This document shows, one piece after another, positions 25,989-38,119 of a stretch of 64,000 bases of DNA (within the stretch, counting starts at the first letter, position 1; every line of letters starts with the position of its first letter). The notes beneath the pieces were generated by a model that saw nothing but the letters and a program-made list of their open reading frames with translations, searched no databases and was not told where the DNA came from. Origin of the DNA: Akebia trifoliata (taxonomy: Eukaryota > Streptophyta > Magnoliopsida > Ranunculales > Lardizabalaceae); the NCBI GenBank assembly GCA_017979445.1, contig CM030715.1:33849756-33913755 (forward strand). The letters run 5' to 3'. A program made the translations under genes and the position numbers.

Positions 25989-26356
25989 TCCTACTCTGAC
26001 GGTAAGAATCCGCCATTAATGCATTGGATTCTATCTTCTCTGCAATTCCTGCAAGTCTGCCCGTCTTTCTTTTGTACGTTTCTCAAAAATCTCCCTAACA
26101 TTTCCATTTTTTTTTCTGGTTTTTTCTCTAATTATTCTTCCAGTTTTTTGCTCCTTTTCACATCAAGAAGTCTGCAAAGTACTTAAATCACTCAGTTTGA
26201 TTTAAGTAGATAAATAGAAGCATTTAAAGGTTTGATTAATCGAAAAAGATCGTTCGATTCGTAGATCGATCTTTTCGTCTCTCTCTGTCTCTGTTATAAA
26301 GTTGGAACTTTTGATCTCTATCTCTCTGTTGGTGCTTCATTTGAGAGTGAAGGAAG

Positions 26357-29300
26357 ATGGGAAGAACACCTTGTTGTGATAAGCAAGGACTGAAGAAAGG
26401 ACCTTGGACTCCAGAAGAAGACGAGATCCTCGTCGAATACATTAAGAAGAATGGACATGTAAGCTGGCGACATCTACCTAAGCTTGCAGGTTCGATATTT
26501 GTCTCTCTTTTCCCGCCATTAACAAACAAGTTGAACTTTTAATTAAGCTTCTCGATCAGATCCTTTTCTTCACTTGCAAACACCATTTTTTGAACTATTT
26601 TTAAAAGGATCGAGCTTAAATCTTTTTTTTTTTTTTTTTTTACTGCTTGTTGTTGATGTTTTAATGTGTTAATGAAGAAACATTTTCATAATTAACTCGG
26701 TCTCTGTTGAGTCGTTTGTGGTATTGACATGGAGTCGTTCGAGTCGTCGGACATGGCTCACTTTAGTAACCACAAACGAGGTTTGAGATTCTCCATCTAA
26801 CAAGTGGTTCAGATGTTACGCGCTAATGAAAGCAAAATGTTAGCCAGAACAGCCTCAACGATGTTTGAGGCAGAACATCAAACGTACGGTTGAGATGGAA
26901 ACAAATCTTAGGGATTTCCCTTACTACAGATCCCTCGAAAACCTGTACTGATCTTTTGGGAAACAGTGTTTTATTTGTTTTGTTTCTTTTTAGTGTTTAA
27001 TGATCAAGTGTCCAACCAATAAGAGTATTCTTCTGTTGTTTTCTGATAATTAAATAAATAGGCGAGAAATTCATGACATTCGTCTGGAAAATGAAAGGGG
27101 AGTGCTATTCACACCCACTTACTCGTTTTACCCACCGTCCTTGTGGCTTTATGCAACAAATAGTAGTTATGTACTAGTTTCACCCACCAAAATTTTTTTT
27201 AACTATTTTTTTTTTTTTTTTTGGATAACTGGGTATTTTCCTTAGACAGAGGATCGACTGTGTGCACAGTCCATTAACCACACACTAGGTAAGTGAGGGT
27301 GCGTCCTTGCGGGTGACCCTTGAGGAATTAATGCTCATGATTCATTTGCAAAACGATTAAGAACAATTCCAAGAACAAAAGACTGATAAAAATAAATGAT
27401 AAAAACACACCTCCATCAATCAAAATACTTATACTAAATAATGATAAAAATCAGATTTTAGTGAACAATGACTCCCACAACTGAAGCAAAACGCAATTTT
27501 TGATGTCTAAAAAAAAAATTGTTCGATTATGTGAATTTGATTGAACTTTGATAGGATTTAATATACTTTGAATTGGTAGAAAGGAAAATTTGCGTTTGTT
27601 CGGTGAGTGTATGCAATAAAAACAATACAATAAAAAAAAAAGTATTTACATATTTACACATTATTGGGTGTGACAAGTAAAAAAAAGGGTGTCAATAACG
27701 CGTCCCAAAATGAAAGCTTTATATGTTCTTTTTAGTAGGGGTGCAACTTGGTCCGGTTCAAACCGAGAACCGATCCAAACCGATAGTTTTGGGTTGATTT
27801 AGTTCCGGGTTACAAAAATGAAGATCCAATTAATTTGGTTCGATTATTGGATTAAACTTGTATAGAACCGAAACAAACCGAGAACCGAATCCCTATATCA
27901 AAAAAAAAAATAAATAAATAAATAAATATATATGTATATAATAATTATTATGAATTATTTTAGGAGTTAGAAAATAAATTAGTGACTTTTTATGGAAAGA
28001 TTATTGATTATTGTATGAAATTTTAGATTTATTTTTTCATTAAAAAATATTAGCAGTCTAAAGAGTATAACTAAATCAAGCTGACTTTAATTTTGTTTGA
28101 TTCCAATAGAATTTGGTTCAATTTTAATTTTTATTTAGTGGAACTGACCTATATTGGTTCGTTTCAATTTGACCTCAAATCAAACCAAGTTGCACTCCTA
28201 CATCTTAGCGAAGCCTTAAGTCACAGGGTTTTAATTGAATAGAAGTAGTAAAATGTAAAAGAGTCTTTTTTTAATTATTATTATTTTTTTAAAGATAAAA
28301 TGTAAAATGTAAAATGTAATGTAAAAGAGTCCATTATTCTAATTATGGGTATTTTGTGGCTTTTTAAGGTCTGCTTCGTTGTGGAAAGAGCTGTAGACTT
28401 CGCTGGACGAACTATCTACGACCAGACATAAAACGTGGTCCCTTTACTTTGGAAGAAGAGAAGACTATTATCCAGCTGCACGGCATTCTCGGCAACAGGT
28501 ACTCTGCTTGCATTTACTCATATTTTCAGACTATAATTCATTTGAGGCCACACTTACTCCCCTTACAGTCATCCCTAATAGTCTGTATTTGTGTGAGAGA
28601 CACAATTATCATCTATTCTTACATAAGAAAAGATTAATCCATAGATGAAACAATGGTTTGGAAAAGGTATTGCACATTAAATTTTATTTGATTGAGTACC
28701 ACCATGCATGGATGTTAATCACTCTTTGGCAATTTTTTTTTTTATTGCTTGTAGATGGTGTAGTGTTAGAAGATTCTAATCAATCATTACTTGACTTATG
28801 AGTTGCATCTGCTACGTTCTTGGATGTCATTATAAGAACACTTGTGTCAAGAAAAACGGAAATAATTGAGAACGAAGAACAGAGAAACAAGATGCAATCA
28901 CACAGAGTAACACAAATTTTACATGGTTCCCTTAAGATTGAGGTACGTCCATGGACCACATCGATTTCACTATGAAGAGAAAACTTGCAGTTACAGATTA
29001 CACCCTTTCACCCAAAAAAAAGAAGATAAACATATATATCCCCAATAAAACATAATTAGGGTTTTGCATAATATTAGTGAAATTACAAAAATACCATTGG
29101 GAAAAAGATAAATATATACCCCAAGAAAATATACCTCTTTATTAATTGGTACCATCAGGCTCTGCAAATCACAACAACTTGGCTAGTTTATATAGAAAAT
29201 TACTAGAGCCAAAATATAAAAGAAAATGATATCTAAAATTGACTTTCCTAGTTTAAAAAATCCTAACTGATAATATTAACTTTCTAAGTATCTAATAATA

Positions 29301-31026
29301 CTAATTTTCTCAATATCATTCTTAAGCTCTACCACAACCTTTCATTCATCACAACTTGCCATTGGTGAGGAGATAAACTGAATGTGGATTCTGTATACTC
29401 ATATGTTGTTGTGTGGAAGCGAAACATGAGCCACAAATAAATCAAAACAAATACAGAGAACACAAGGATTCAAGTGGTTCGGCAAATTGCATACTTAACC
29501 CTACGCCAGGAAAGGGCCCCTTTTACTTTTGAATTAGCATCTGCAAACCCAAGCCAAACTTAGAAATGCTAGACATCTCAGAACACGTATCATTATATTG
29601 TTATATTTTACGCATTCAAAATCCTGAAACATAACCTTAATATGCTTTGATTTTTCCCAATAGGATCTAATCTGTCACATATCTTAAACATACTATTCAT
29701 TCCATGTAAAACGAGTTAAGGGTACTTGCCTTGTGCCATTGTGAAATCGTTGATTAAAAAACGTTGGAGGTGTGTCTCTCTATCCACGTGTTCCTCGAAA
29801 GTTTTGAAACCCCAATTAAATTGATCCTTTCTTCTATACTCACCTTCTCCCTTCTTTCTATATGGATTGGCTAGGTATTAGTGATTGATGGATATCACTC
29901 TTATGAATTCTCTACTTTATGTGTTTTTCACACATATGTTCTTTCTATTCGTACCTTCCAATATGGGGTCGTCGCTGACCCCTTTTTATAGATGAAGGTT
30001 GAGGGCTTAGCTTTATTCTTTTAGTAAATTTCCTATCCATCAAGGTCTCTTACTGATATCTATAATGTTTATTGAATCCTTGTGCAACTAAAACAACAAA
30101 ACCGTGAGGTCAATTGGGCCACACGACATAGAATTCTAACATATATTACATCATATACTCTTATCAATACCATCGGTTGCTTTCATTAGCATCATTTGAC
30201 TCCAATCCTGAAACCAACAAAAATGGATAATCTTGATTAGTATTACAAATAGGATTTGGCTACGAATGTAAGGCTTATGCCCAATTAGGACACATGGTGA
30301 CTTTTTAATCATGCGGAAGCTGTGAAATGTTTGCTTGTATGAATAAAGCTTACGCATGATTTCAGGTGGGCCGCCATTGCTTCCCAACTGCCAGGAAGAA
30401 CCGACAATGAGATCAAAAACTTCTGGAATACCCACTTAAAGAAGCGCCTCCGCTGCATGGGTCTTGACCCACACACCCACTCTCCCTCCTCCACCTTCTC
30501 TGGTCTGTCAGCAGCATCATCTGCTGCACCTTCAACACGCCATATGGCACAATGGGAGAGTGTCAGGCTTGAGGCAGAAGCCCGGTTATCAAAGGAATCA
30601 CTATTGTTCGGATCCCAATCCAAACCGCCATCATCTGGGAATCCCAATTCTGACTACTTCCTCCGGATTTGGAATTCTGAAATTGGCGAATCATTCCGAA
30701 GATTCAACGGGCGAGACACCATGACAAGTCAGAGCCCCATCTCTCAAGCATCTTCGTCAACAAAATGCGAGTTAGGCTCAGGGGTGGGTGCAGAAGTTAA
30801 AATATCCACTATAGATGCTTACATGGAGAATGATCAACATGAGGACATGGAGTGTATGAGCTGGAGGTCGGATGGGGACAATATGGTTGTTGGGTCAGAC
30901 TCATCTAGCTCAAATGAGATGGATTATTCTTCAGATATGTCGTTGCACCTGCTCCTAGATTTCCCTAGTGGTGACGAGCTGAGCTACTTCCAAGGACAGA
31001 TGGGTAATTTCTCTCTGACCCCCTAA
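26357..31026 (+). CDS. MYB17: R2R3-MYB transcription factor, MYB17-like (subgroup 9), 3 exons, 307 aa
   Basis: DNA-binding activator or repressor acting in the nucleus. Exons 26357-26489, 28369-28498, 30366-31026, with the two intron positions usual for R2R3-MYB genes. It opens [20 protein letters not shown]2 carries its tryptophans in [14 protein letters not shown] and [12 protein letters not shown]3 has the usual replacement of its first tryptophan by Phe (GPFTLEEE), then NRWAAIA and [16 protein letters not shown]. The C-terminal [14 protein letters not shown] is the subgroup 9 signature shared by MYB16, MYB106 and MYB17. KNGH, LPKLAGLLRCGK and GLDPHTH favour MYB17 (LATE MERISTEM IDENTITY2 in Arabidopsis) over the MIXTA-like branch. 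The bHLH-contact motif of R3 is absent. The C-terminal tail is Ser- and acid-rich, consistent with activation. Introns of 1.9 kb each hold transposons. No frame damage. Confidence 0.93.
27098..27706. mobile_element. Non-autonomous Mutator-like element with 10-bp TSD, MYB17 intron 1
   Basis: Ends are inverted: left GGGGAGTGCTATTCACACCC, right (reverse complement) GGGACGCGTTATTGACACCC. Both flanks carry AAAATGAAAG (27088-27097 and 27707-27716), a 10-bp direct repeat in the 9-11 bp range typical of Mutator-like elements. About 609 bp, no ORF. The same terminal pattern (TGCTATTGNCACCCC) occurs at 40921-41556 and, more loosely, at 43500-43621. Confidence 0.75.
27736..28200. mobile_element. hAT-like foldback element, MYB17 intron 1
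   Basis: Left end TAGGGGTGCAACTTGGTCCG and right end (reverse complement) TAGGAGTGCAACTTGGTTTG are inverted repeats. The 8-bp flanks CTTTTTAG and CATCTTAG agree at six of eight bases, as an old hAT target duplication would. The 465-bp interior is AT-rich and has repeated ACCGA/GGTTCG words but no ORF. Confidence 0.6.
28885..29150 (+). repeat. Dispersed repeat family R1, copy 2, MYB17 intron 2
   Basis: Carries the family order most clearly: GATGCAATCACACAGAG, TTTTACATGGTTCCC, GATTGAGGTACGTCCATGG, TTTCACTATGAAGAGAAAAC, CACCCTTTCACCCAAAA, TAATTAGGGTTTTGCATAAT. Other copies are near 8965, 39405 and 39663. A related GTGGTTCGGCAA element lies near 29470 and another near 33540. Confidence 0.65.
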
Positions 31027-31640
31027 TTACATATAGACAGAAATCTCCTTGAATTTCTCTGTTTGAATTGCCCTGAAGTTGATATCCTTAAGAATTGTTT
31101 GTACAGATTCAGAAATGTTGGTTTCGAGAGCGTCATAGTTCGCGTTAGTGGTGCTTTTGGGGACTCCTTTGTTTCTCAGTTCTTTATGGATTTCACATCT
31201 TTGTTTTGTAGCTGGTCTTCTGTTCTTTCACCCCTGATAAAAAATAGCAATGGAGGCTAGGCTTAAGGATCTTTTGGTTTGGTAAATATAGTTGGAAATG
31301 GCTTCTGATTTCATTTTAGAAGCTTAGGATGGTTTTGGGGTTTCATCGTAGAAATTCAGTTAAACTTCTGTTATAGTTCAATATATAATCATTGTTAATA
31401 TCATCATCATTGTCTTAATTATCGAAGCCTTATCCCAAAAAATATTGTTATTGACTGGTGAATCTCGTTTCTCTATTCAATTTCTGCCTAAAACTGTGTC
31501 ACGTTAATTCAAATACCTTCCACCTATCATATTTTTTGGTCGTCCTCTCTGTTGGAACTGTCAAATTCATCTTCTTTCTAATTGGGACTCTTACTTTTGC
31601 TACTTTTGGACTGATTGTAGTGAATATCAATGGTGTTATT
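31027..31640 (+). other. MYB17 3' UTR and downstream DNA
   Basis: Probable 3' UTR. Short open stretches at 31063-31260 and 31458-31685 have no recognisable content. No clear polyadenylation hexamer was assigned. Confidence 0.4.
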
Positions 31641-31656
31641 AACACGACTCAGGATC

Positions 31657-31822
31657 CAATATGGTGTCCTGTTCCTATAAAATAGGAACGATGTCTATGT
31701 GGCACGCTTCAATTGGAGTTTAAAACCAAGCCGTGTACGCAGCCCAATGTGTATATTCTCCAATCCAAATGTGCCATGTAGACAGCATTCCTATGAATAG
31801 GAACGAGACAACATTCTTGATG
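31657..31822. mobile_element. Foldback MITE
   Basis: The arms 31657-31717 and 31758-31822 are inverted copies: GTTCCTAT, ATAGGAACGATGTCTATGTG then ATTGGAG on the left, and their complements on the right. Each arm holds its own small GTTCCTAT...ATAGGAAC palindrome. AGGATCC words further out (31650 and about 31875) suggest a slightly larger element. Confidence 0.65.
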
Positions 31823-32941
31823 GCGACTATTAACATTTGCTAATGACATCTATATAAATATATATATTTTTGGGATCCTGTGCTGTATACGAATATGTAA
31901 TTGAACTTTAACATAACTATCAATTGCTTGTTTTCATAATTAGAAGACATTTCAAATGGGTCCTATTGAAAAAAGAATGATTTTTTGGAGGTCACTAACA
32001 TCCCATACTTGCATTGGATGTTTGTATTCCTCCATCTAAAATAACTTTTATTTCATAGCTCAGGTTCTTGCACATTCTTTCCATCCCATCTCTTGAATGC
32101 TTGGCCTAAATCATCATTTTTCATTTAAAAATTTGAAATGTAATGTACTTCACAACCCAACGGTATAGATCATGAAGGAAAATATGGAAATACGAGCTCT
32201 AGAAATTACCAATTAGAAAAGATTCTTGTTCGATCCACCTGAAAATTCCTAGGATCAGTTGGCCCAAAAGAGTGCTAATAGGCACTTTTGGTCATTGATC
32301 GCAATACCACGTGCAAGATGCCATTTGCTACTGATTTGGCTCCCCTAATTAGTGCAATTAATGGTCGTACGTTGTTGTTGGCCTAGCCCGGTTCTGGAGT
32401 TGACCGGGTTTGGGTAATGCTGATTGGCCCATTTATTTATTGGGTTGGGCTTAATTTGATCCGATTCATGTTTAAGGTGGGCTCTGACTTGGGAGATAGG
32501 CCTGTCAGGTGTATAACATGAAATTAGAAAACTACGTGTGAGTCCATCTGGGCTGGGCTTGATCAAGATTTTTTTTGCCCAATTAGCACAGGCTGTTCAG
32601 GGGTTGAACTAATTCTGGCCCATGATCTTTGGGCCCACTTTGGTTAAACCAGTTAACCAGGGTCCGTGTTAGATTAAGTTGTTTATCCATATTGGATGCA
32701 TTGGAATAAGGTGTACTAATATACCAAAAAATGAAATTGGATTTATTTGGAGAATGGTGGTATCTCCATAATCAATAACATAAATGGTGGAATGTTCAGC
32801 AATCTATATCAAGCGAGGAACATTGAAAACAAGGCCAAAAGTAATTAATCCTTCTCAACTATAAATAAATAGTAAGTCCTTTGGTGAATCTTACTTGAGA
32901 GGAAGTCCAAGGAGTTGCAAAGAGTTCAATCATATTTGAAA

Positions 32942-33172
32942 GAGTGCTGATTTTTGAACTAGAAAGTCTGTACTCAGTCAAATACTTGGCTGATGTGGCA
33001 TGAAGACGGAACGATATATCTTTTCCTCAGGATACACAATTACGCATCCTCATAAAGAATTACAATTGTATATCTCGAGTAAAAAGATTTATGGATCGAT
33101 GTCCGTACCACATCAGCCAAGTATTGACCGAATGAAGACTTTCTAGCTAAAAAACATTATTCTATTTGAAAA
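32942..33172. mobile_element. 231-bp Mutator-type MITE with 9-bp TSD
   Basis: Arms of about 100 bp pair as inverted repeats, including CTAGAAAGTCTGTACTCAGT on the left against its near-complement on the right and the shared ATACTTGGCTGATGTGG. The element is flanked by perfect TATTTGAAA copies at 32933-32941 and 33173-33181. No ORF. Confidence 0.8.
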
Positions 33173-33456
33173 TTTTTAAGTCATTTACTTAGAATATTTA
33201 GTATACTTAGGGTGATGACAAACTCACCCACTATGTTATACTTAATTTCATAAGGACAAACAACTGTCTACCAACTCTCATATGGTAATTGGTTAAATAG
33301 TGGAATCAAATGGATAATTAAATTAGAGATTATTCTTTAAGTGGGAGGTGGGTATTTGGTATGGTTTGATTTCTTAACCACTATAATTAATGTGGGATTA
33401 GTTAAGATTTAGTCTAATTACTACTTAGTACAATTAATTACTTTGTCGTGGAGGTT

Positions 33457-33474
33457 GGGGGGGGGGGGGGGGGG
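33457..33474. repeat. Poly-G run (18 G)
   Basis: An uninterrupted run of 18 guanines in AT-rich DNA. Its length is likely to be inexact in any assembly. Confidence 0.9.
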
Positions 33475-34329
33475 TTCCGTACATTGTGAAAAAATGAAAT
33501 AGCAAAGATAACTCAATTGCACAAATTACAACGATTTATATGGTTCGACAACGTGCCTACGTCCACAAAACAAAATAAGAATAATCACTATTTTCTCACA
33601 AGTTTTATAGACCTAGAGATCTTTATATATATAACTGAGAGTTATCAAATATGTAAAACTCCTCAAAACAAAAAACCCCCCAAAAATATAAGAAAACATT
33701 ACAAGATTGCTCTTTCCATACCCCTTAAAAAAATTCGGACCGGAGATGCTTCCCCCTTCACCCCTGCTCGTTGATTGGGCAATGGGACCCCCGACGAGGG
33801 CGCTGCCCCTGGACCTTCACAGCTCTACATGGCGCGACATAATACAAGACATTTACACAACAGATCTTTACATTGCGAGATTAATACCATGAATTGTTGA
33901 GATGTAGTTCCAAAGGCCTCCAATTACATGGTATTCATGTGGTAGTTGCTAATTCTACACTAACGCTTAAGTAAGGAGTCACACATGAAGCTAAAAAAGA
34001 ATACGGATTACAAAAGACGACAACATTAGATAATGGCTGGATTGTTACAATCCATATAACTAGAGCGGGCTAACCCAAACTCAACCCAAGCTCCATCCGA
34101 TTGATTGGTGAGCTTGGGTTGGGTTATATGGAAAATGAATTGAGCCTGAGCTAGGAAATCTAAACTTGAATTGAATTCGGATTGAGACTCTAGGCAACCC
34201 GAACCAGATGCTATATATTTATATATAACTATTTTTATTTATTTATTTTTAAAAAATATTAGTTATCTCTTCTAAAGTATATTTGTAAAATTAATGAAAA
34301 AAAATTATAATATAAAAATGGGTCTTGTA

Positions 34330-34498
34330 AAGGGCACATGTTAAAATGCTATAAATACACTTTGGAAATTGGAATCTGAGGATATTTGATAAAACACAAA
34401 TTTTTAAGGGCATTTTTGGTACAAAATCCAATTTCCAAAGTGTAGTTATTGCACTTTAACGTTTGCCCTTAGGGCACACATTAACAAAATCCTATAAA
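34330..34498. mobile_element. Short inverted-repeat MITE, family M2, copy 1
   Basis: Left arm AAGGGCACATGTTAAAATGC, ATAAATACACTTTGGAAATTGG; the right arm is its inverted copy ending ACGTTTGCCCTTAGGGCACAC. The same family recurs in the LTI65 gene intron at 57367-57530. No ORF. Confidence 0.7.
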
Positions 34499-34639
34499 AA
34501 TTAATGAGTTTGAAGGTTGTGTGCAAATTTATTTATTAGTGATTTTCTTTTTTTATATTGTATTTATTTTTAAGATATAAAATAAAATTTATGTGCTGAT
34601 CAAAATAGCATTAGACTTACTAAAATAAAATTTATGTGT

Positions 34640-34773
34640 TTGAGATGTCTCGTCCAAAAATGCATGTGGGATATTAAATCTCATTTGAAAAATTGATTTG
34701 TTTGTCTCGTTCATGCCTGATACCGAGACGACTCGGACAATATGTTTTGATCTCAGACGAGTTTTGAAACCAT
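34640..34773 (-). mobile_element. Partial copy of the CTCG/CGAG-rich TIR element, family M3
   Basis: Read on the minus strand it begins CATGGTTTCAAAACTCGTCT then GTCCGAGTCGTCTCGGTATC and ACGAGACAAACAAATC. This matches the left end of the complete element at 43972-44468. Only one end is present. Confidence 0.6.
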
Positions 34774-34989
34774 GTGCAGGAAGTGATGGAGGGACTATCC
34801 CACTTGATTTTTTAAATAAAAATTCATTATCTTCCACATTTTCAATCTTTAGGATGTAAATTTTGAATAATTTTGCAGTTATTCTTTTTTTGTCCTCCAA
34901 ATATATGATATTCCAAAAACCAATCCCATTCAAATGTTAATTTTTTTTATTCATCAAAGACAACTAGAGTAAAAAGAGTCATGATAATT

Positions 34990-36600
34990 TGACACTCTTT
35001 TTTTATAGGCCCCTTTTTTGGTGCAGATTATCAATAAAAATAAGAGAACAAAAATCTATAAAAACCTTGGTAAGCAAGGGGTCAATTCACAGAGACAATG
35101 TTGATCCGACAATTATTCTTTTGACTTAAAACAATCAATCAGGTTTGAAGTATTAAAGAAAACTAAATTAAAACTAGTCTAAAATAAATATAAATGTAAA
35201 TCACAATGTAAATAATTAGATTAGTCAAATCCACCAAAACACGTCACCTTATCAATTTATTTGTTTACTTTTTATCTCGATCCAATTAACAAAGCTAATG
35301 TTATTGAATTGGGAGATGAAATTTGTTTATCCAATTAGTAATCCCAAACTTTATGATAATATTTAATAAAACGAAATCAAAGGTAAAACATTAAATCTCT
35401 AATCAATAATAGTTTATCTTTAATTTATCTAAGTTTAAATTATCAAAATCATAAGACTAGTTATTCTATTCAATGATCATTACTTAAGAAATAGGTATCA
35501 TAATAAAATATGCAAGCCTAATTGAAATAAATAATTATCTAAGATAATCTTGTTTGGGTTTCATCAACCTCTCTAACAAAGGTTTAACCACATATCATAG
35601 CAAGAATAAAAATAAAATAAAAGTAAAAGAGAAGAGAATATGGGAGAAAATGATGATTTTTTATTAATCTTGAATTGAATCTAGTAAAATACTCATTCTG
35701 TTTAGAAGCTCCAACAAAAAGTAAACCTAAAAACTAAGAAAACTAAAAAAATAGAGATATTGAATTCCTTTCTGTAGTTCTTATTTGACATTTTATTTAT
35801 AGAGGCCAGATTAGGATTCTTTCTAAATTCAAAATACTTCAATATTTTACAAGGACTCAAAAACTTAACTTGTTACAATATAAATCACGTCGTTTTATTA
35901 GTGCACGAATCTCAATGAACATCTTGTTGTCTTCACTAAGTTGCTCATGGGGTTCACTGTGTTGCGGTGCTTATGAACCCATTGGATTTGATTCTTAATC
36001 TATAATCTTATGTTGGGTCTTGAATTGTGATGTACTTCTTCATTTGTCCTGGTTTATCCTTTTAGATCTTGTGATTTGACCTATTATATATAAATAATCA
36101 TAATTAGTCCGAAAATTCATAATTTATTAAAAAATAATAATAAATATGGACTATCAACATATTATGTCTATTTAGGAGATTTTATGTATTATTCACCCTT
36201 AAAAGTCTCTGTAAATAAGGTTCTAGAAACAACTTTCTAGACCCTGATCACCTTTTGTACACCCCCATCATAGAACCGTAGATCATTTGCTTTGGTATAC
36301 ACAAGAAAAAGATTTATGGTTATGTAACCACCAGGTCAGGGAGCTTATGTGGGGTTGACAAAAGAGCATCATATTATCATTAGTTAGAGTAAAAAATATT
36401 TATTTTTTCTCATTAATTTAGAAGATAGAATGGTAATAAAAATCGAGTAATTAATCCAATTGTGAGTAACTAAATTGTCACCAAAACTCTAGGTTAAAGA
36501 CCAAGGGTATTGATGATCAATTTAAAAACAAACGGTATTTCAAACATTCACCAAAAACCCAAGAGGCGCATCAAAATTACACTAGAAATTCACAAAAAGT
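34990..36600. other. AT-rich unclassified repeat-like DNA
   Basis: A stretch near 35070 (GGTAAGCAAGGGGTCAATTCACAGAGACAAT) resembles a motif seen in plant retrotransposon untranslated DNA; I cannot place it in a family. There is no ORF above 60 codons and no end structures are visible. Confidence 0.35.
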
Positions 36601-36620
36601 TGAGGGACCTAGACATATAT

Positions 36621-36640
36621 TCTCTCTCTCTCTCTCTCTC
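36621..36640. repeat. (TC)n microsatellite
   Basis: Ten TC units. Confidence 0.9.
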
Positions 36641-37049
36641 AAGAGGAAAACCCAAGTTTTAACCACAAAAAATACATGTTACATTTGGTGCTAATGCCAA
36701 ACATTGCACATGGCATACCTTCTTGGATCATTGCAACCCTGCGAGTCTCTGTATTAGTTTATTGGATCCCTACTCTCAAACACAAACTTACTAATGAAGC
36801 TCTAGCTTTATTTCTCTCTTTTTCAACTTTCTTTAGTTATTTCTATGCATCTTTAGTCACATGAGTTATTTTGATTTTTGGATTTTCTAGCACGTGATCT
36901 CTATGCATCTTTGCATCTATTTTTCTTCTTTTTTTTCTTTCCTTTTTGGAAATGAGGTCTTACTTTAAAGGATCACATCAGGATCAGATCACGGAAATGC
37001 TTGATAGTAGAAGAAGGTTCGATCCCTTACCACTTGGACATTGGGGAGT

Positions 37050-37330
37050 AGCTTGTGTTGTCTTCTTTTGTGGATGTGTTGTCTCCTGTTTGTGCACATG
37101 TGCTCGTCGTAGTCTTTCAATGTTGGTGGACCAAAGCCTTTAATTATTAGGGGGGAGAGGTCTTATAGATTGTAGAGCACCACCATCTGAGCCATTTTCT
37201 TGTTTTCTTTATTTATTATTAGTGTTTTTTGTGGCTAAGCTCGTGAGCTTCTTGTGTTGTCTCCCGTGGACGCACATGTGCTCATGATAGTCTCCCCATT
37301 GTTGGGTCTTTTAATTTAGTCTATTAATAT
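37050..37330 (+). repeat. Imperfect direct repeat, offset ~177 bp
   Basis: CTTGTGTTGTC, a GTGGA/GTGGACG word, GCACATGTGCTC (37094 and 37271), TAGTCT and TGTTGG recur in the same order. Non-coding. Confidence 0.5.
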
Positions 37331-37984
37331 AAGTTAACAGTTAAGGAAATGTTCATATTATAGGAAGGGTCGGGTCATCCTACAATCTACATGTTGTTGG
37401 TGAGATGACAGCCACATAAGGCTCCACGTGGTCACTTCATTCTCCTCCCATGTCACAAGCTTCATTTCGATTGCCAGATACATCCCATGTGGTAATATGA
37501 TGTTGATTAATTAAAGTATTAGGTCTTTCGAAGTTCTTTGATTGAAAATTAAGTATCAATAATAGTCTGATGTTATAGCAGATAAGTATCAGAAAAAGAG
37601 GTCTAATTTCTCAAGGTCTAACTTATCTTTCACAAAAAGTAATTGAGATTTAAGCTTATTAGGCATAAGAAGGACAACTTTTAATTTTATTACATTTTTT
37701 CTCGCTCTCCGTCTTTTCAAAAATATCCTTTTAATTTTAATTATTGTCTATATGTTTTTTCTCCCTTTTTTAATAATACACTTCTAACTTTATTGTTTTT
37801 CCTCTTCTACCTCTTAACCTAAAGAGAATGCTCGTGAGCAATATATATGGTGACAACAATTTTTGAGTTATATGAGCTAGAAGTTTCAAAATGGAGTGAT
37901 TTTTTGTGAGGGGAGATCATCCTCACAAAAAAATTAAATCCATTTTAAAATTTCTAACCCCAATTTACAATGTTAAAAAATTGT

Positions 37985-38115
37985 GGACCATCAAAGGCAT
38001 CGAGTAATTTTTGGGATAAATCCCTTAGGGTGATCCTTAAGGGGCGATTCGAACTCAAGACCTTCGTTTCTTGAGGCGTGGTCCTAGCCATACTCTTATC
38101 CCTTTGTACTGAAAA
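37985..38115 (-). mobile_element. tRNA-derived SINE fragment, minus strand
   Basis: On the minus strand TGGCTAGGACC (box A-like, TRGCNNAGYNG) is followed 34 nt later by GAGTTCGAATC (box B-like). That spacing fits an internal pol III promoter. The sequence cannot fold as a normal tRNA, so it is more likely a SINE than a tRNA gene. Confidence 0.5.
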
Positions 38116-38119
38116 AGTG

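Noticed and set aside
37985..38115. tRNA gene
   Set aside because: Box A/B-like motifs are present but no acceptor stem or cloverleaf can be drawn; a SINE fits better.
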